Source of the DNA: Rhodanobacteraceae bacterium
GTDB taxonomy: Bacteria > Pseudomonadota > Gammaproteobacteria > Xanthomonadales > Rhodanobacteraceae
Reading direction: 5' to 3'
DNA: 6,058 nucleotides
Assembly (NCBI GenBank): GCA_025928735.1
Contig: JAICIW010000149.1
Location: 1-6,058 of the forward strand
Shown: positions 1-5,140 of the stretch, piece by piece
Layout of the letters: each line of letters begins with the position of its first letter
Numbering within the stretch: the first letter of the stretch is position 1
Program-made: the position numbers and the translations under genes
Notes under the pieces: generated by a model
What the model was told of the DNA's origin: nothing
Database searches by the model: none
What the model saw: the letters and a program-made list of their open reading frames with translations, nothing else

Positions 1-745
1 GCACGTCGTCTCGCTGCCCAAGCGCAAGATGATCATGCGCTTGGCGTCTGAAGCCGAGAGCGCCGCGCAACCCGCGCCGCACATGGACCCGCCGCCGTTG
101 ATCAACAACCATGGCGAGCGCGGTGCGTTTGTACTTCCGCTCGGCAATCCGCCCTCGGGCAACGGCAAGAACGAAGCGTATGACGACTTCACCTGCAAGG
201 CCTGCGCTTGGACGCTGACCGCGCACGAAGGCCGTCCGGGCCACGAACTGCAATTCTCCGCGATGGTCGAGCATGGTGTGTCGCTGGCGCGTTCACTGTT
301 CGCGTTCAACAGCGTCAACGTGGAAGGCTGGGCACTGTACGCGGAATGGATGATGGTGCCGTACGAACCCGCGGGCGGACAGATGATCGCGCTGCAGTTG
401 CGCCTGTTGCGCGCCGCGCGTGCGTTCCTCGATCCGATGTTGAACCTGGGCCTGATCGATCGCCAGCGCGCGCACGACATCCTGGTCAACGACGTCGGCA
501 TTTCCGAAGCCTTTGCGCGCGAGGAACTCGACCGCTTCATGTTCCGCTCGCCGGGCCAGGCCACGGCCTACTTCTACGGCTACTCGCGCATCCTGCAATT
601 GCGCGCGCATACCGAGATCGCGCTGGGCGACAAGTTCAATCTGCAGCAGTTCAACGACTTCATCCTGTCCCAAGGCCTGCTGCCGCCGGACCAGCTTGCG
701 GAAGCCGTGGACAAGCAGTTCATCCCCGCGCAAAAAACGCACTGA
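1..745 (+). CDS. DUF885-family putative metal-dependent hydrolase, C-terminal part (5' truncated by window)
   Basis: Only the C-terminal 247 codons are visible. The reading frame is open from the first complete codon at position 2 to the TGA at 743-745. Family members are usually about 550-620 residues long, so more than half is missing. Two diagnostic blocks are present, numbering residues from the window edge. HEGRPGHELQ (residues 75-84) is a HExxPGH motif resembling a zinc-metallopeptidase site. VEGWALYAEW (107-116) has a Glu at 108 that probably supplies a further metal ligand. The segment PGQATAYFYGYSRILQLR and the ALGDKFNLQQF stretch after it are the typical C-terminal end of DUF885. 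Family knowledge: DUF885 proteins are mostly uncharacterised, often exported, and presumed peptidases or hydrolases. The substrate is unknown here, and a signal peptide cannot be checked without the N-terminus. Any ATG inside the window would be an artificial start. Confidence 0.9.
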   Translation, partial: HVVSLPKRKMIMRLASEAESAAQPAPHMDPPPLINNHGERGAFVLPLGNPPSGNGKNEAYDDFTCKACAWTLTAHEGRPGHELQFSAMVEHGVSLARSLFAFNSVNVEGWALYAEWMMVPYEPAGGQMIALQLRLLRAARAFLDPMLNLGLIDRQRAHDILVNDVGISEAFAREELDRFMFRSPGQATAYFYGYSRILQLRAHTEIALGDKFNLQQFNDFILSQGLLPPDQLAEAVDKQFIPAQKTH

Positions 746-817
746 CCGGGAAGAAATCTCGGGCGCTCCCGCGAAGAATGCATCTTCGGTCGTCCTGATT
801 GATCACGCGGTTTCGTG

Positions 818-846
818 TTCCCTCGGCCAATCATTGGCTGAGGGAA
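818..846 (+). other. 13-bp hairpin downstream of the DUF885 gene, no T-tract
   Basis: Bases 818-830 pair with 834-846 (TTCCCTCGGCCAA against TTGGCTGAGGGAA) around a 3-base TCA loop, with a single G-T pair. It lies 72 bases past the DUF885 stop codon. The bases after it (GCCCGTCC) contain no T-run on the plus strand, so it is not a standard intrinsic terminator. It may still act as an mRNA 3'-end barrier or a weak or Rho-assisted terminator. Alternatively it could be a palindromic protein-binding site. Its role is not determined. Confidence 0.5.
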
Positions 847-987
847 GCCCGTCCGTGAGCCACGCCAACATGCCTGCCGGGCCGTGTGTGCAGACAACCG
901 AACCAAGTGTCGCCAACCTTTACGTTTTCGAGGATCATGCGACTCCATTTGCATTGCAACTATTTGAAATGATTGAACGTCATATGC

Positions 988-1003
988 CGGCACAGTTCAT
1001 GCT
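988..1003 (+). promoter_or_regulatory. Candidate sigma-54 (RpoN) -24/-12 promoter for the PEP-CTERM gene
   Basis: The sequence reads CGGCAC-AGTTC-ATGCT. Against the RpoN consensus TGGCAC-N5-TTGC it matches 8 of 10 fixed positions. The invariant GG (989-990) and GC (1001-1002) are exactly 10 bases apart, as the sigma-54 holoenzyme requires. Transcription would begin near 1014, leaving an untranslated leader of about 44 bases before the ATG at 1058. PEP-CTERM genes are known to be controlled in some bacteria by the PrsK/PrsR two-component system acting with RpoN, which makes the location meaningful. No activator-binding site is identified with confidence. No better sigma-70 promoter was found in this stretch. 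Confidence 0.5.
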
Positions 1004-1042
1004 AATACATGCGTGCAAGAGGATGGGCACGATTCACTCATC

Positions 1043-1048
1043 AGGAGG
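1043..1048 (+). promoter_or_regulatory. Ribosome binding site that fixes the PEP-CTERM gene start
   Basis: A perfect AGGAGG lies 9 bases before the ATG at 1058. The frame also contains a GTG at 1013, but that codon sits upstream of this site, coincides with the predicted transcription start, and would put a charged extension ahead of a normal signal peptide. The ATG is therefore the start. Confidence 0.85.
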
Positions 1049-1057
1049 ATACCGAAG

Positions 1058-1903
1058 ATGAATTCCCGATTGAAAATTCGATGCGCACTGGCAGCAATGG
1101 TTCTGCTTGGCGGCGCGCTCGCGGTCGGCATGGCGCAGGCCACGACCGTTGCACCCGGATTCACAGCGAACACGCTCGCCGCCAACGACGATGGCTTCAC
1201 GGGCTTGATCAGCCTGCCGTTCACCATCAATTTCTACGGCACGGACTACTCCAACCTGTACGTCAACAACAACGGCAACGTGACGTTCAATAGCGGCTAC
1301 GGCACCTACACGCCATACGGCCTCGGCAGCGGCTACAGCGGCCAGCCGATCATCGCCCCGTTTTTCGCTGACGTGGACACCCGGGGCTCCGGCAGCGGCC
1401 TGACCAGCTACGGCACCGGCAGCTATGCCGGCCACACCGCCTTCGGCGTCACCTGGCCGGGCGTAGGTTATTTCAGCTACGGGACAGACAAACTCAACAC
1501 GTTCCAGTTGGTCATGGTCGATCGCTCGGATACGGGCACCGGCAATTTCGACTTCTACTTCAACTACGACCAGATCCAATGGGAGACGGGAGGCGCCAGC
1601 GGAGGTAGTGGCGGTCTCGGCGGTATCTCTGCGGCAGTCGGCTACAACGCCGGCCAGTCGGGCAATCCTGCCGGTACCTACGCCATGCTGGCCGGTTCGC
1701 TGGTTAACGGCGCGCTGCTGGATGGCGGCCCGAATTCCCTGGTCGCCGGAACCAATGACGGCGTGGCAGGACAGTTCCTGTTCCAAGTGCGCAATGGGCA
1801 AGTTGTGCCACCTGTCGGGGTGCCGGAACCCGGCTCGCTGGGGATGCTTGCGCTCGGCTTGCTGGCGCTCGGCTGGCTGGTGCGGCGCCGTCGTTACGCG
1901 TGA
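1058..1903 (+). CDS. PEP-CTERM sorting-domain protein with nidogen-like (NIDO) region
   Basis: Predicted 281-residue secreted or surface protein. It has an N-terminal signal peptide (residues 1-28: basic start, hydrophobic core, cleavage after MAQA) and a Gly/Tyr/Asn-rich beta body. The C-terminal PEP-CTERM tripartite signal is VPEP at 255-258, a hydrophobic stretch at about 260-275, and RRRR at 276-279. The body resembles the NIDO domain: LPFTINFYG...LYVNNNGNVTF (53-77), PIIAPFFADVDTR (97-109), TFQLVMVDRS (148-157), then FDFYFNYDQIQWETG followed by a Gly/Ser-rich turn and ISAAVGY. Family knowledge: exosortase (EpsH/XrtA type) recognises PEP-CTERM, cleaves it and passes the protein to the envelope, usually in exopolysaccharide-producing, biofilm- or floc-forming bacteria. 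No exosortase or polysaccharide gene is in the window, so those partners must lie elsewhere. The gene stands alone between a sigma-54-like promoter and an intrinsic terminator. The biochemical role is unknown; adhesion or matrix interaction is an inference. Confidence 0.93.
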   Translation: MNSRLKIRCALAAMVLLGGALAVGMAQATTVAPGFTANTLAANDDGFTGLISLPFTINFYGTDYSNLYVNNNGNVTFNSGYGTYTPYGLGSGYSGQPIIAPFFADVDTRGSGSGLTSYGTGSYAGHTAFGVTWPGVGYFSYGTDKLNTFQLVMVDRSDTGTGNFDFYFNYDQIQWETGGASGGSGGLGGISAAVGYNAGQSGNPAGTYAMLAGSLVNGALLDGGPNSLVAGTNDGVAGQFLFQVRNGQVVPPVGVPEPGSLGMLALGLLALGWLVRRRRYA

Positions 1904-1925
1904 CGCGCAATCCATCCGCTTGTTG

Positions 1926-1957
1926 AACAAACCCCGCTTCGGCGGGGTTTGTTTTTT
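1926..1957 (+). terminator. Intrinsic terminator of the PEP-CTERM gene
   Basis: A 12-bp perfect stem (AACAAACCCCGC at 1926-1937 with GCGGGGTTTGTT at 1942-1953) encloses a C(TTCG)G tetraloop. The T-run at 1952-1957 overlaps the end of the stem. It begins 22 bases after the TGA. This is a textbook Rho-independent terminator for the plus strand. The minus-strand side lacks a comparable T-run, so it is probably one-directional. Confidence 0.93.
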
Positions 1958-2004
1958 GCGGCAAATCGAAGGTGCAGCGACGGCATGCGGCTGTCTGTGG
2001 AAAG

Positions 2005-2043
2005 TCAGGCCATGGATGGCCGTTCTGACACTCCATGACCTGA
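2005..2043. repeat. Hairpin containing copy 1 of an 18-bp dispersed repeat
   Basis: Bases 2005-2016 (TCAGGCCATGGA) pair with 2032-2043 (TCCATGACCTGA) over 12 positions with one mismatch and a 15-base loop. The word CCATGGATGGCCGTTCTG (2010-2027) inside it recurs exactly at 2652-2669 in the same orientation. The arrangement resembles REP-type extragenic palindromes, which are common between genes in Xanthomonadales. It lies downstream of the minus-strand exported-protein gene and could act as a 3' hairpin for that transcript. Confidence 0.6.
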
Positions 2044-2077
2044 AGCGGTCCGGCTGATCGCTGCTCTCACCCAAGCC

Positions 2078-2095
2078 GCGTTCATGGACGAACGC
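2078..2095 (-). other. Small hairpin just past the exported-protein stop codon
   Basis: GCGTTC (2078-2083) and GAACGC (2090-2095) form a perfect 6-bp stem with a 6-base loop, four bases beyond the stop codon on the minus strand. No T-run follows in the direction of transcription, so it is at best a weak terminator or a 3'-end stabiliser. Confidence 0.35.
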
Positions 2096-2099
2096 ACAA

Positions 2100-2543
2100 C
2101 TATCGGCTGATGGTGAACTTGCCGAAATCCACGCCCAAGTTCCAACCCTTGCCGGTACCGCTCAAGGCCAGCGATACATTGCCCTTGGTCATCACCGTAG
2201 CGCGCGAGGACGCGGCGGCACCCGCGTGGGCCTCCCCGACTACGTAGGTGCCGAGGATCTCATCGACGTTGAAGATGCCCGAGAACTTGCCGATGCCCTC
2301 GATGCTGGACTTGCCGAATGTCAACCCACCGCCCTTGCTGCGCAGATGCACGGTCATGTGCTGGCCGTTGCTGCAGGTGACGCTGCCGCTTCCGCTGGAC
2401 GTCTTGTAGAACGCCGACCAGCCGTGGATTTCGAAACTCATCCTGCAGGTAATTTCGCCGCCGGCGGCGTGCGCGTTGCCGGCGATCATCAGCGGGGCGC
2501 CGGCCAGCAGCGCGGCAAGAACGAGGTTGCGTGCGGTGTGCAT
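2100..2543 (-). CDS. Small exported protein of unknown function
   Basis: Predicted 147-residue protein that I do not recognise as a named family. Residues 1-26 form a clear Sec signal peptide: MHTARN start, hydrophobic core LVLAALLAGAPLMIAG, AHA cleavage site. The mature part of about 121 residues is rich in Gly, Ser and beta-forming residues and has two cysteines, C33 (EITCRMSF) and C57 (SVTCSNG), that could form a disulfide in the periplasm. Other visible segments are HLRSKGGGLTFGKSSIEGIGKFSG (67-90), GTYVVGEAHAGAAASSRAT and the ending TGKGWNLGVDFGKFTIS. This ending is faintly reminiscent of DUF992-type exported proteins, but the similarity is too weak to assign. The start is set by the strong AAAGGAGG site 5 bases upstream; an in-frame ATG 42 bases further upstream has no such site and would spoil the signal peptide. 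The gene lies downstream of the kinase on the same strand across a 180-base gap containing a repeat hairpin, so it is probably transcribed separately. Confidence 0.8.
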   Translation of the reverse strand: MHTARNLVLAALLAGAPLMIAGNAHAAGGEITCRMSFEIHGWSAFYKTSSGSGSVTCSNGQHMTVHLRSKGGGLTFGKSSIEGIGKFSGIFNVDEILGTYVVGEAHAGAAASSRATVMTKGNVSLALSGTGKGWNLGVDFGKFTISR

Positions 2544-2548
2544 GATGG

Positions 2549-2554
2549 CCTCCT
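2549..2554 (-). promoter_or_regulatory. Ribosome binding site that fixes the exported-protein start
   Basis: The minus strand reads AAAGGAGG-CCATC-ATG. The AGGAGG core sits 5 bases from the ATG at 2543-2541, which selects that codon over the upstream in-frame ATG at 2585. Confidence 0.8.
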
Positions 2555-2651
2555 TTGGAAATGGTGCGGACGATTGCCCGATCATTGTTGCCCGTAATCC
2601 TGAACGGCGCCACCCGGCCTCGCCGCGGTATTCACGACCGTCGCGAGAAGA

Positions 2652-2712
2652 CCATGGATGGCCGTTCTGGACCTCAGGAACCCGGGCGTCTTATGCCAGA
2701 TAAGCCATCCAT
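2652..2712. repeat. Hairpin containing copy 2 of the 18-bp dispersed repeat
   Basis: CCATGGATGGCCGTTCTG (2652-2669) is an exact second copy of the word at 2010-2027. ATGGATGGC (2654-2662) pairs with GCCATCCAT (2704-2712). Further in, TCTGG (2666-2670) pairs with CCAGA (2696-2700), giving an interrupted 9+5 bp stem. The element occupies the gap between the kinase stop codon and the exported-protein gene and may insulate the two transcription units. The left shoulder (TCGCGAGAAG, 2641-2650) looks like part of the same element. Assignment to a REP-like family is inferred from structure and placement. Confidence 0.6.
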
Positions 2713-2723
2713 CGCGGCAGCGA

Positions 2724-3662
2724 TCAGGGAAGATCGCACGAAAACTGCCGCTTGAACTCGCCCGTGAACTCCGCCGCATCAAAGTAATGGTTTTGGGTGC
2801 CGGGATGGGCGATTTTCAACGCACCCAGGAGTGAGGCCACGCGCCCCACGGTCGGCCAGTCGAGGCCGCCCAGGATGCCGTGGATCAACCCGGCGCGATA
2901 CGCATCGCCACAGCCGGTCGGATCGACCACCTCACGCGGCTCGGCCGCAGGAATCTCGTAGGTGGTGCCGTCCGCGTGGATCACCGAGCCGTCCGCGCCG
3001 TGTGTCACGATGCAGGCTTTGACGCGCTTGGCGATGTCGGCCTCGGACCACCCGGTGCGTTCGGACAGCAGGCTGGCCTCGTAGCTGTTCACCGCCACGT
3101 AGCTGGCCTTTTCGATGAATGCGCGGAACTCCTCGCCCGAGAACAGCGGCATTGCCTGACCGGGATCGAAGATGAAGGGGATGCCTTTCGCGGCAAATTC
3201 GGCCGCGTGCTGGAGCATGCCCTCGCGCCCATCCGGCGCCACGATCCCGAGCGCGGCGTCAGCCACGTCGTCGACGCGGTTCCGGTGGCTCTCCATCATC
3301 GCACCCGGATGGAAAGCGGTGATCTGGTTGTTGTCCTGGTCGGTGGTGATGAAAGCCTGCGCCGTGAACGTATCCGGCACCTCCCGGATCTGGTCCACGC
3401 GGATTTTCAGCCCTTCGAACCACTCGCGATACGGCGCGAAATCCTGCCCCACCGTCGCCATCGGGATGGGCTCGCCCCCGAGAAGCTTCAGGTTGTAGGC
3501 GATGTTGCCCGCGCAGCCGCCGAACTCGCGGCGCATCCGCGGCACCAGGAACGACACGTTCAACATGTGCACCTTGTCCGGCAGGATGTGGTTCTTGAAG
3601 CGGTCCTCGAACACCATGATGGTGTCGTAGGCCATGGAGCCACAGATCAGCGCAGCCGGCAT
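2724..3662 (-). CDS. PfkB/ribokinase-family sugar or nucleoside kinase, adenosine-kinase-like
   Basis: Predicted 312-residue cytoplasmic kinase of normal family length, transferring the ATP gamma-phosphate to a sugar or nucleoside hydroxyl. PfkB hallmarks appear in order: N-terminal strand ALICGSMAYDTIM (4-16); substrate and lid segment FGGCAGNIAYNLKLLGG (47-63), the equivalent of signature 1; NSYE (192-195), the NxxE magnesium motif; VTHGADGS (219-226), a nucleotide-site strand; and signature 2, DPTGCGDAYRAGL (247-259), with catalytic base D253 and the GCG anion hole. The start ATG at 3662 has AAGGAA 7 bases upstream and begins the first strand of the fold. Longer upstream starts would add about 32 residues without motif character. 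Close homologues are often annotated as adenosine kinase, but ribokinase or inosine/guanosine kinase activity cannot be excluded from sequence. It is divergent from mreB across 213 bases. A functional link to cell shape is not evident. Confidence 0.9.
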   Translation of the reverse strand: MPAALICGSMAYDTIMVFEDRFKNHILPDKVHMLNVSFLVPRMRREFGGCAGNIAYNLKLLGGEPIPMATVGQDFAPYREWFEGLKIRVDQIREVPDTFTAQAFITTDQDNNQITAFHPGAMMESHRNRVDDVADAALGIVAPDGREGMLQHAAEFAAKGIPFIFDPGQAMPLFSGEEFRAFIEKASYVAVNSYEASLLSERTGWSEADIAKRVKACIVTHGADGSVIHADGTTYEIPAAEPREVVDPTGCGDAYRAGLIHGILGGLDWPTVGRVASLLGALKIAHPGTQNHYFDAAEFTGEFKRQFSCDLP

Positions 3663-3669
3663 CGATGCA

Positions 3670-3675
3670 TTCCTT
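3670..3675 (-). promoter_or_regulatory. Ribosome binding site of the PfkB-family kinase
   Basis: The minus strand reads AAGGAA followed by a 7-base spacer and the ATG at 3662. It supports the 312-residue form over longer starts further upstream in the same frame. Confidence 0.6.
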
Positions 3676-3791
3676 GTGTCGCGGACGGAACCGCGGATGC
3701 TAACCGGATCGGCCGCGGGATTCGACCCGTTGCAGGCCGTCATCCGAACCGGCGGCATGCGAAATTCCGCATCAAACAGCGACGCAGTACC

Positions 3792-3820
3792 TTGCAGGTT
3801 GGCGGGATGTTACCTAGACT
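3792..3820 (+). promoter_or_regulatory. Candidate sigma-70 promoter of mreB
   Basis: A -35-like TTGCAG (3792-3797) and a -10-like TAGACT (3815-3820) are separated by the ideal 17 bases. The matches to consensus are 3/6 and 4/6. Transcription would start near 3827, about 50 bases before the mreB ATG. It is the best candidate in the divergent kinase-mreB gap, but moderate matches are common by chance in GC-rich DNA. Confidence 0.4.
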
Positions 3821-3875
3821 GGCTCGCTATTTCCCCTCTGCCTGACGCTCAGGCCCGCACCCTGGCGGATCGCGC

Positions 3876-4922
3876 ATGTTCAAACTGTTCCGCGGCATTT
3901 TTTCCAACGACCTTTCCATCGATCTTGGCACCGCGAACACGCTGATCTACGTGCGCGACCAGGGCATCGTGCTCAATGAACCTTCGGTGGTCGCGATCCG
4001 CCAGGATCGCGGCGCAGGCGGCCCGCGTTCGGTGGCGGCGGTCGGCAACGACGCCAAGATGATGCTGGGCCGCACCCCCGGCAACATCGTCACGGTGCGG
4101 CCGATGAAGGACGGCGTGATCGCCGACTTCACGATGACCGAGGCGATGCTTCAGCACTTCATCAAGCAGGTGCACAAATCCCGTTTTCTCCGCCCCAGCC
4201 CGCGCGTGCTGGTGTGCGTGCCTTGCGGTTCGACCCAGGTCGAGCGCCGCGCGATCAAGGAATCCGCCGAGGGCGCGGGTGCGCGCGATGTGTTCCTGAT
4301 CGAGGAACCGATGGCCGCCGCGATTGGCGCCGGCATCCCGGTGCACGAGGCGCGCGGCTCGATGGTGCTGGACATCGGCGGCGGCACCTCGGAAGTCGCA
4401 GTGATGAGCCTCAACGGCATCGTGTATTCGCAGTCGGTGCGGATCGGCGGCGACCGCTTCGACGAAGCCATCATCAACTATGTGCGCCGCAGCAACGGCA
4501 CCCTGATCGGCGATCCCACCGCCGAGCGCATCAAGATCGAGATCGGCTGCGCCTATCCGCAAAAGGAAGTGCGCGAGATGGAAGTCTCGGGCCGTAATCT
4601 CGCGGAGGGTGTGCCGCGGATGTTCACCATCAATTCCAACGACGTGCTGGAAGCGCTGCGCGAGCCGCTGCACGGCATCGTCGCGGCGGTGAAGGCCGCG
4701 CTGGAACAGACCCCGCCCGAACTGTGTTCGGACGTGCACGAGCGCGGGATCGTGCTGACCGGCGGCGGCGCGTTGCTGCGCGACATCGACAAGCTGATCA
4801 GCGAGGAAACGGGCCTGTACGTGCAGGTCGCCGAGGACCCCCTGACCTGCGTCGCGCGCGGCGGCGGCCGTGCGCTGGAATTGATCGACATGCATGGAAG
4901 CGACTTCTTCGCGCAAGAGTAG
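3876..4922 (+). CDS. mreB: Rod shape-determining protein MreB
   Basis: Complete 348-residue bacterial actin that forms membrane-attached filaments organising lateral peptidoglycan synthesis by the elongasome (MreCD, RodZ, PBP2, RodA). The start MFKLFRGIFS is the short amphipathic membrane-binding segment of gammaproteobacterial MreB, which confirms the start even though the upstream ribosome site is weak (GGCGGA, 3865-3870). ATPase motifs are intact: phosphate-1 loop DLGTANT (16-22), catalytic-region EEPMAAAIG (143-151), phosphate-2 loop DIGGGTSEVAV (166-176), and adenosine motif VLTGGGALL (293-301). IGGDRFDEAI (190-199) and the GIVYSQSVRIGG stretch are also typical. The length matches the family norm of about 345 residues with no insertion or break. 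It heads the expected mreBCD operon, but mreC follows only after an unusual 218-base repeat-rich spacer. It is divergent from the PfkB kinase. Confidence 0.98.
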   Translation: MFKLFRGIFSNDLSIDLGTANTLIYVRDQGIVLNEPSVVAIRQDRGAGGPRSVAAVGNDAKMMLGRTPGNIVTVRPMKDGVIADFTMTEAMLQHFIKQVHKSRFLRPSPRVLVCVPCGSTQVERRAIKESAEGAGARDVFLIEEPMAAAIGAGIPVHEARGSMVLDIGGGTSEVAVMSLNGIVYSQSVRIGGDRFDEAIINYVRRSNGTLIGDPTAERIKIEIGCAYPQKEVREMEVSGRNLAEGVPRMFTINSNDVLEALREPLHGIVAAVKAALEQTPPELCSDVHERGIVLTGGGALLRDIDKLISEETGLYVQVAEDPLTCVARGGGRALELIDMHGSDFFAQE

Positions 4923-4924
4923 CG

Positions 4925-5017
4925 AGTCGCTCACTCCGTTCGCTGTGAAGGGGCAAGTCGCTCACTGCGCTCGCTGTAAAGGGTCAAGCCGCTCACTGCG
5001 TTGGCTGTGAAGGCGAA
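4925..5017 (+). repeat. Three 31-bp tandem repeats directly after mreB
   Basis: Units lie at 4925-4955, 4956-4986 and 4987-5017 with an exact period of 31 bases. The shared pattern is AGYCGCTCACTSCG, then YTSGCTGTRAAGG, then a variable G/C-A end. Unit 1 begins three bases after the mreB stop codon. Units differ at only a few positions each, mostly in the last few bases of the third. The GTAAAGGG/GTGAAGGG core reappears in inverted orientation further along the same spacer, in CCCTTTAC at 5056-5063. Confidence 0.85.
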
Positions 5018-5061
5018 AAGCACCGCCCTGGCCGGATCGCGGCTTTTACGCTTTACCCTTT

Positions 5062-5131
5062 ACAGGCGGCGAGCCGCCGACTTCACCCTTTACTCTTTGC
5101 ACTTCACAGGCGGCGCAGCCGCCGACTTCAC
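5062..5131. repeat. Two direct copies of a GGCGGC/GCCGCC palindromic unit upstream of mreC
   Basis: Copy 1 (5062-5086) and copy 2 (5106-5131) share ACAGGCGGCG-AGCCGCCGACTTCAC; copy 2 has one extra C in the loop. Each folds into a GC-only 6-bp hairpin, GGCGGC (5065-5070) with GCCGCC (5073-5078), and GGCGGC (5109-5114) with GCCGCC (5118-5123). The flanking sequence is made of short CTTTAC/CTTCAC words. The second hairpin ends 17 bases before the mreC ATG and takes up most of the space where a ribosome site would be. Confidence 0.8.
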
Positions 5132-5140
5132 TCTCCCGCC

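Larger units (their letters stand above)
746..1057. other. Gene-free stretch between the DUF885 gene and the PEP-CTERM gene
   Basis: These 312 bases carry no convincing gene on either strand. The open frames crossing them are extensions of shadow frames of the DUF885 gene or lack a ribosome binding site. Three kinds of structure are visible. There is a short inverted repeat at 772-788 (CGAAGA/TCTTCG, 5-base loop) and a long hairpin at 818-846. From about 920 the sequence becomes AT-richer and contains an 11-bp palindrome TTGCATTGCAA (949-959), then a sigma-54-like element at 988-1003. The second half therefore looks like the promoter region of the PEP-CTERM gene. Confidence 0.7.

Noticed and set aside
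772..788. CGAAGA/TCTTCG inverted repeat as terminator of the DUF885 gene
   Set aside because: Only 6 bp of stem and no T-run after it; too weak to call.
1003..1008. TAATAC as a sigma-70 -10 box for the PEP-CTERM gene
   Set aside because: It matches only 3 of 6 positions and the nearest TTGA-type -35 (973-978) is 24 bases away, too far. The sigma-54 reading of the adjacent bases fits better.
1013..1057. GTG at 1013 as start of the PEP-CTERM gene
   Set aside because: It precedes the perfect AGGAGG at 1043-1048, would add a charged stretch before the signal peptide, and coincides with the predicted transcript start.
1034..2074. Minus-strand open frame (346 codons) opposite the PEP-CTERM gene
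   Set aside because: It would read through the strong terminator stem and overlap the whole of a convincing secreted-protein gene. Its translation shows no domain, signal peptide or ribosome site.
2880..3845. Long plus-strand open frame (321 codons) opposite the PfkB-family kinase
   Set aside because: It is the antisense shadow of a gene with clear family motifs. The translation is rich in His/Arg/Asp without domains, as expected from complemented GC-rich codons.
3849..4934. Long minus-strand open frame (361 codons) opposite mreB
   Set aside because: It lies wholly antisense to an unmistakable MreB. The composition is His/Ala/Asp-rich with no motif, so it is a shadow frame.
4925..5131. CRISPR array in the mreB-mreC spacer
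   Set aside because: The 31-bp units abut with no unique spacers between them, there are only three, and there are no cas genes. They are tandem repeats.
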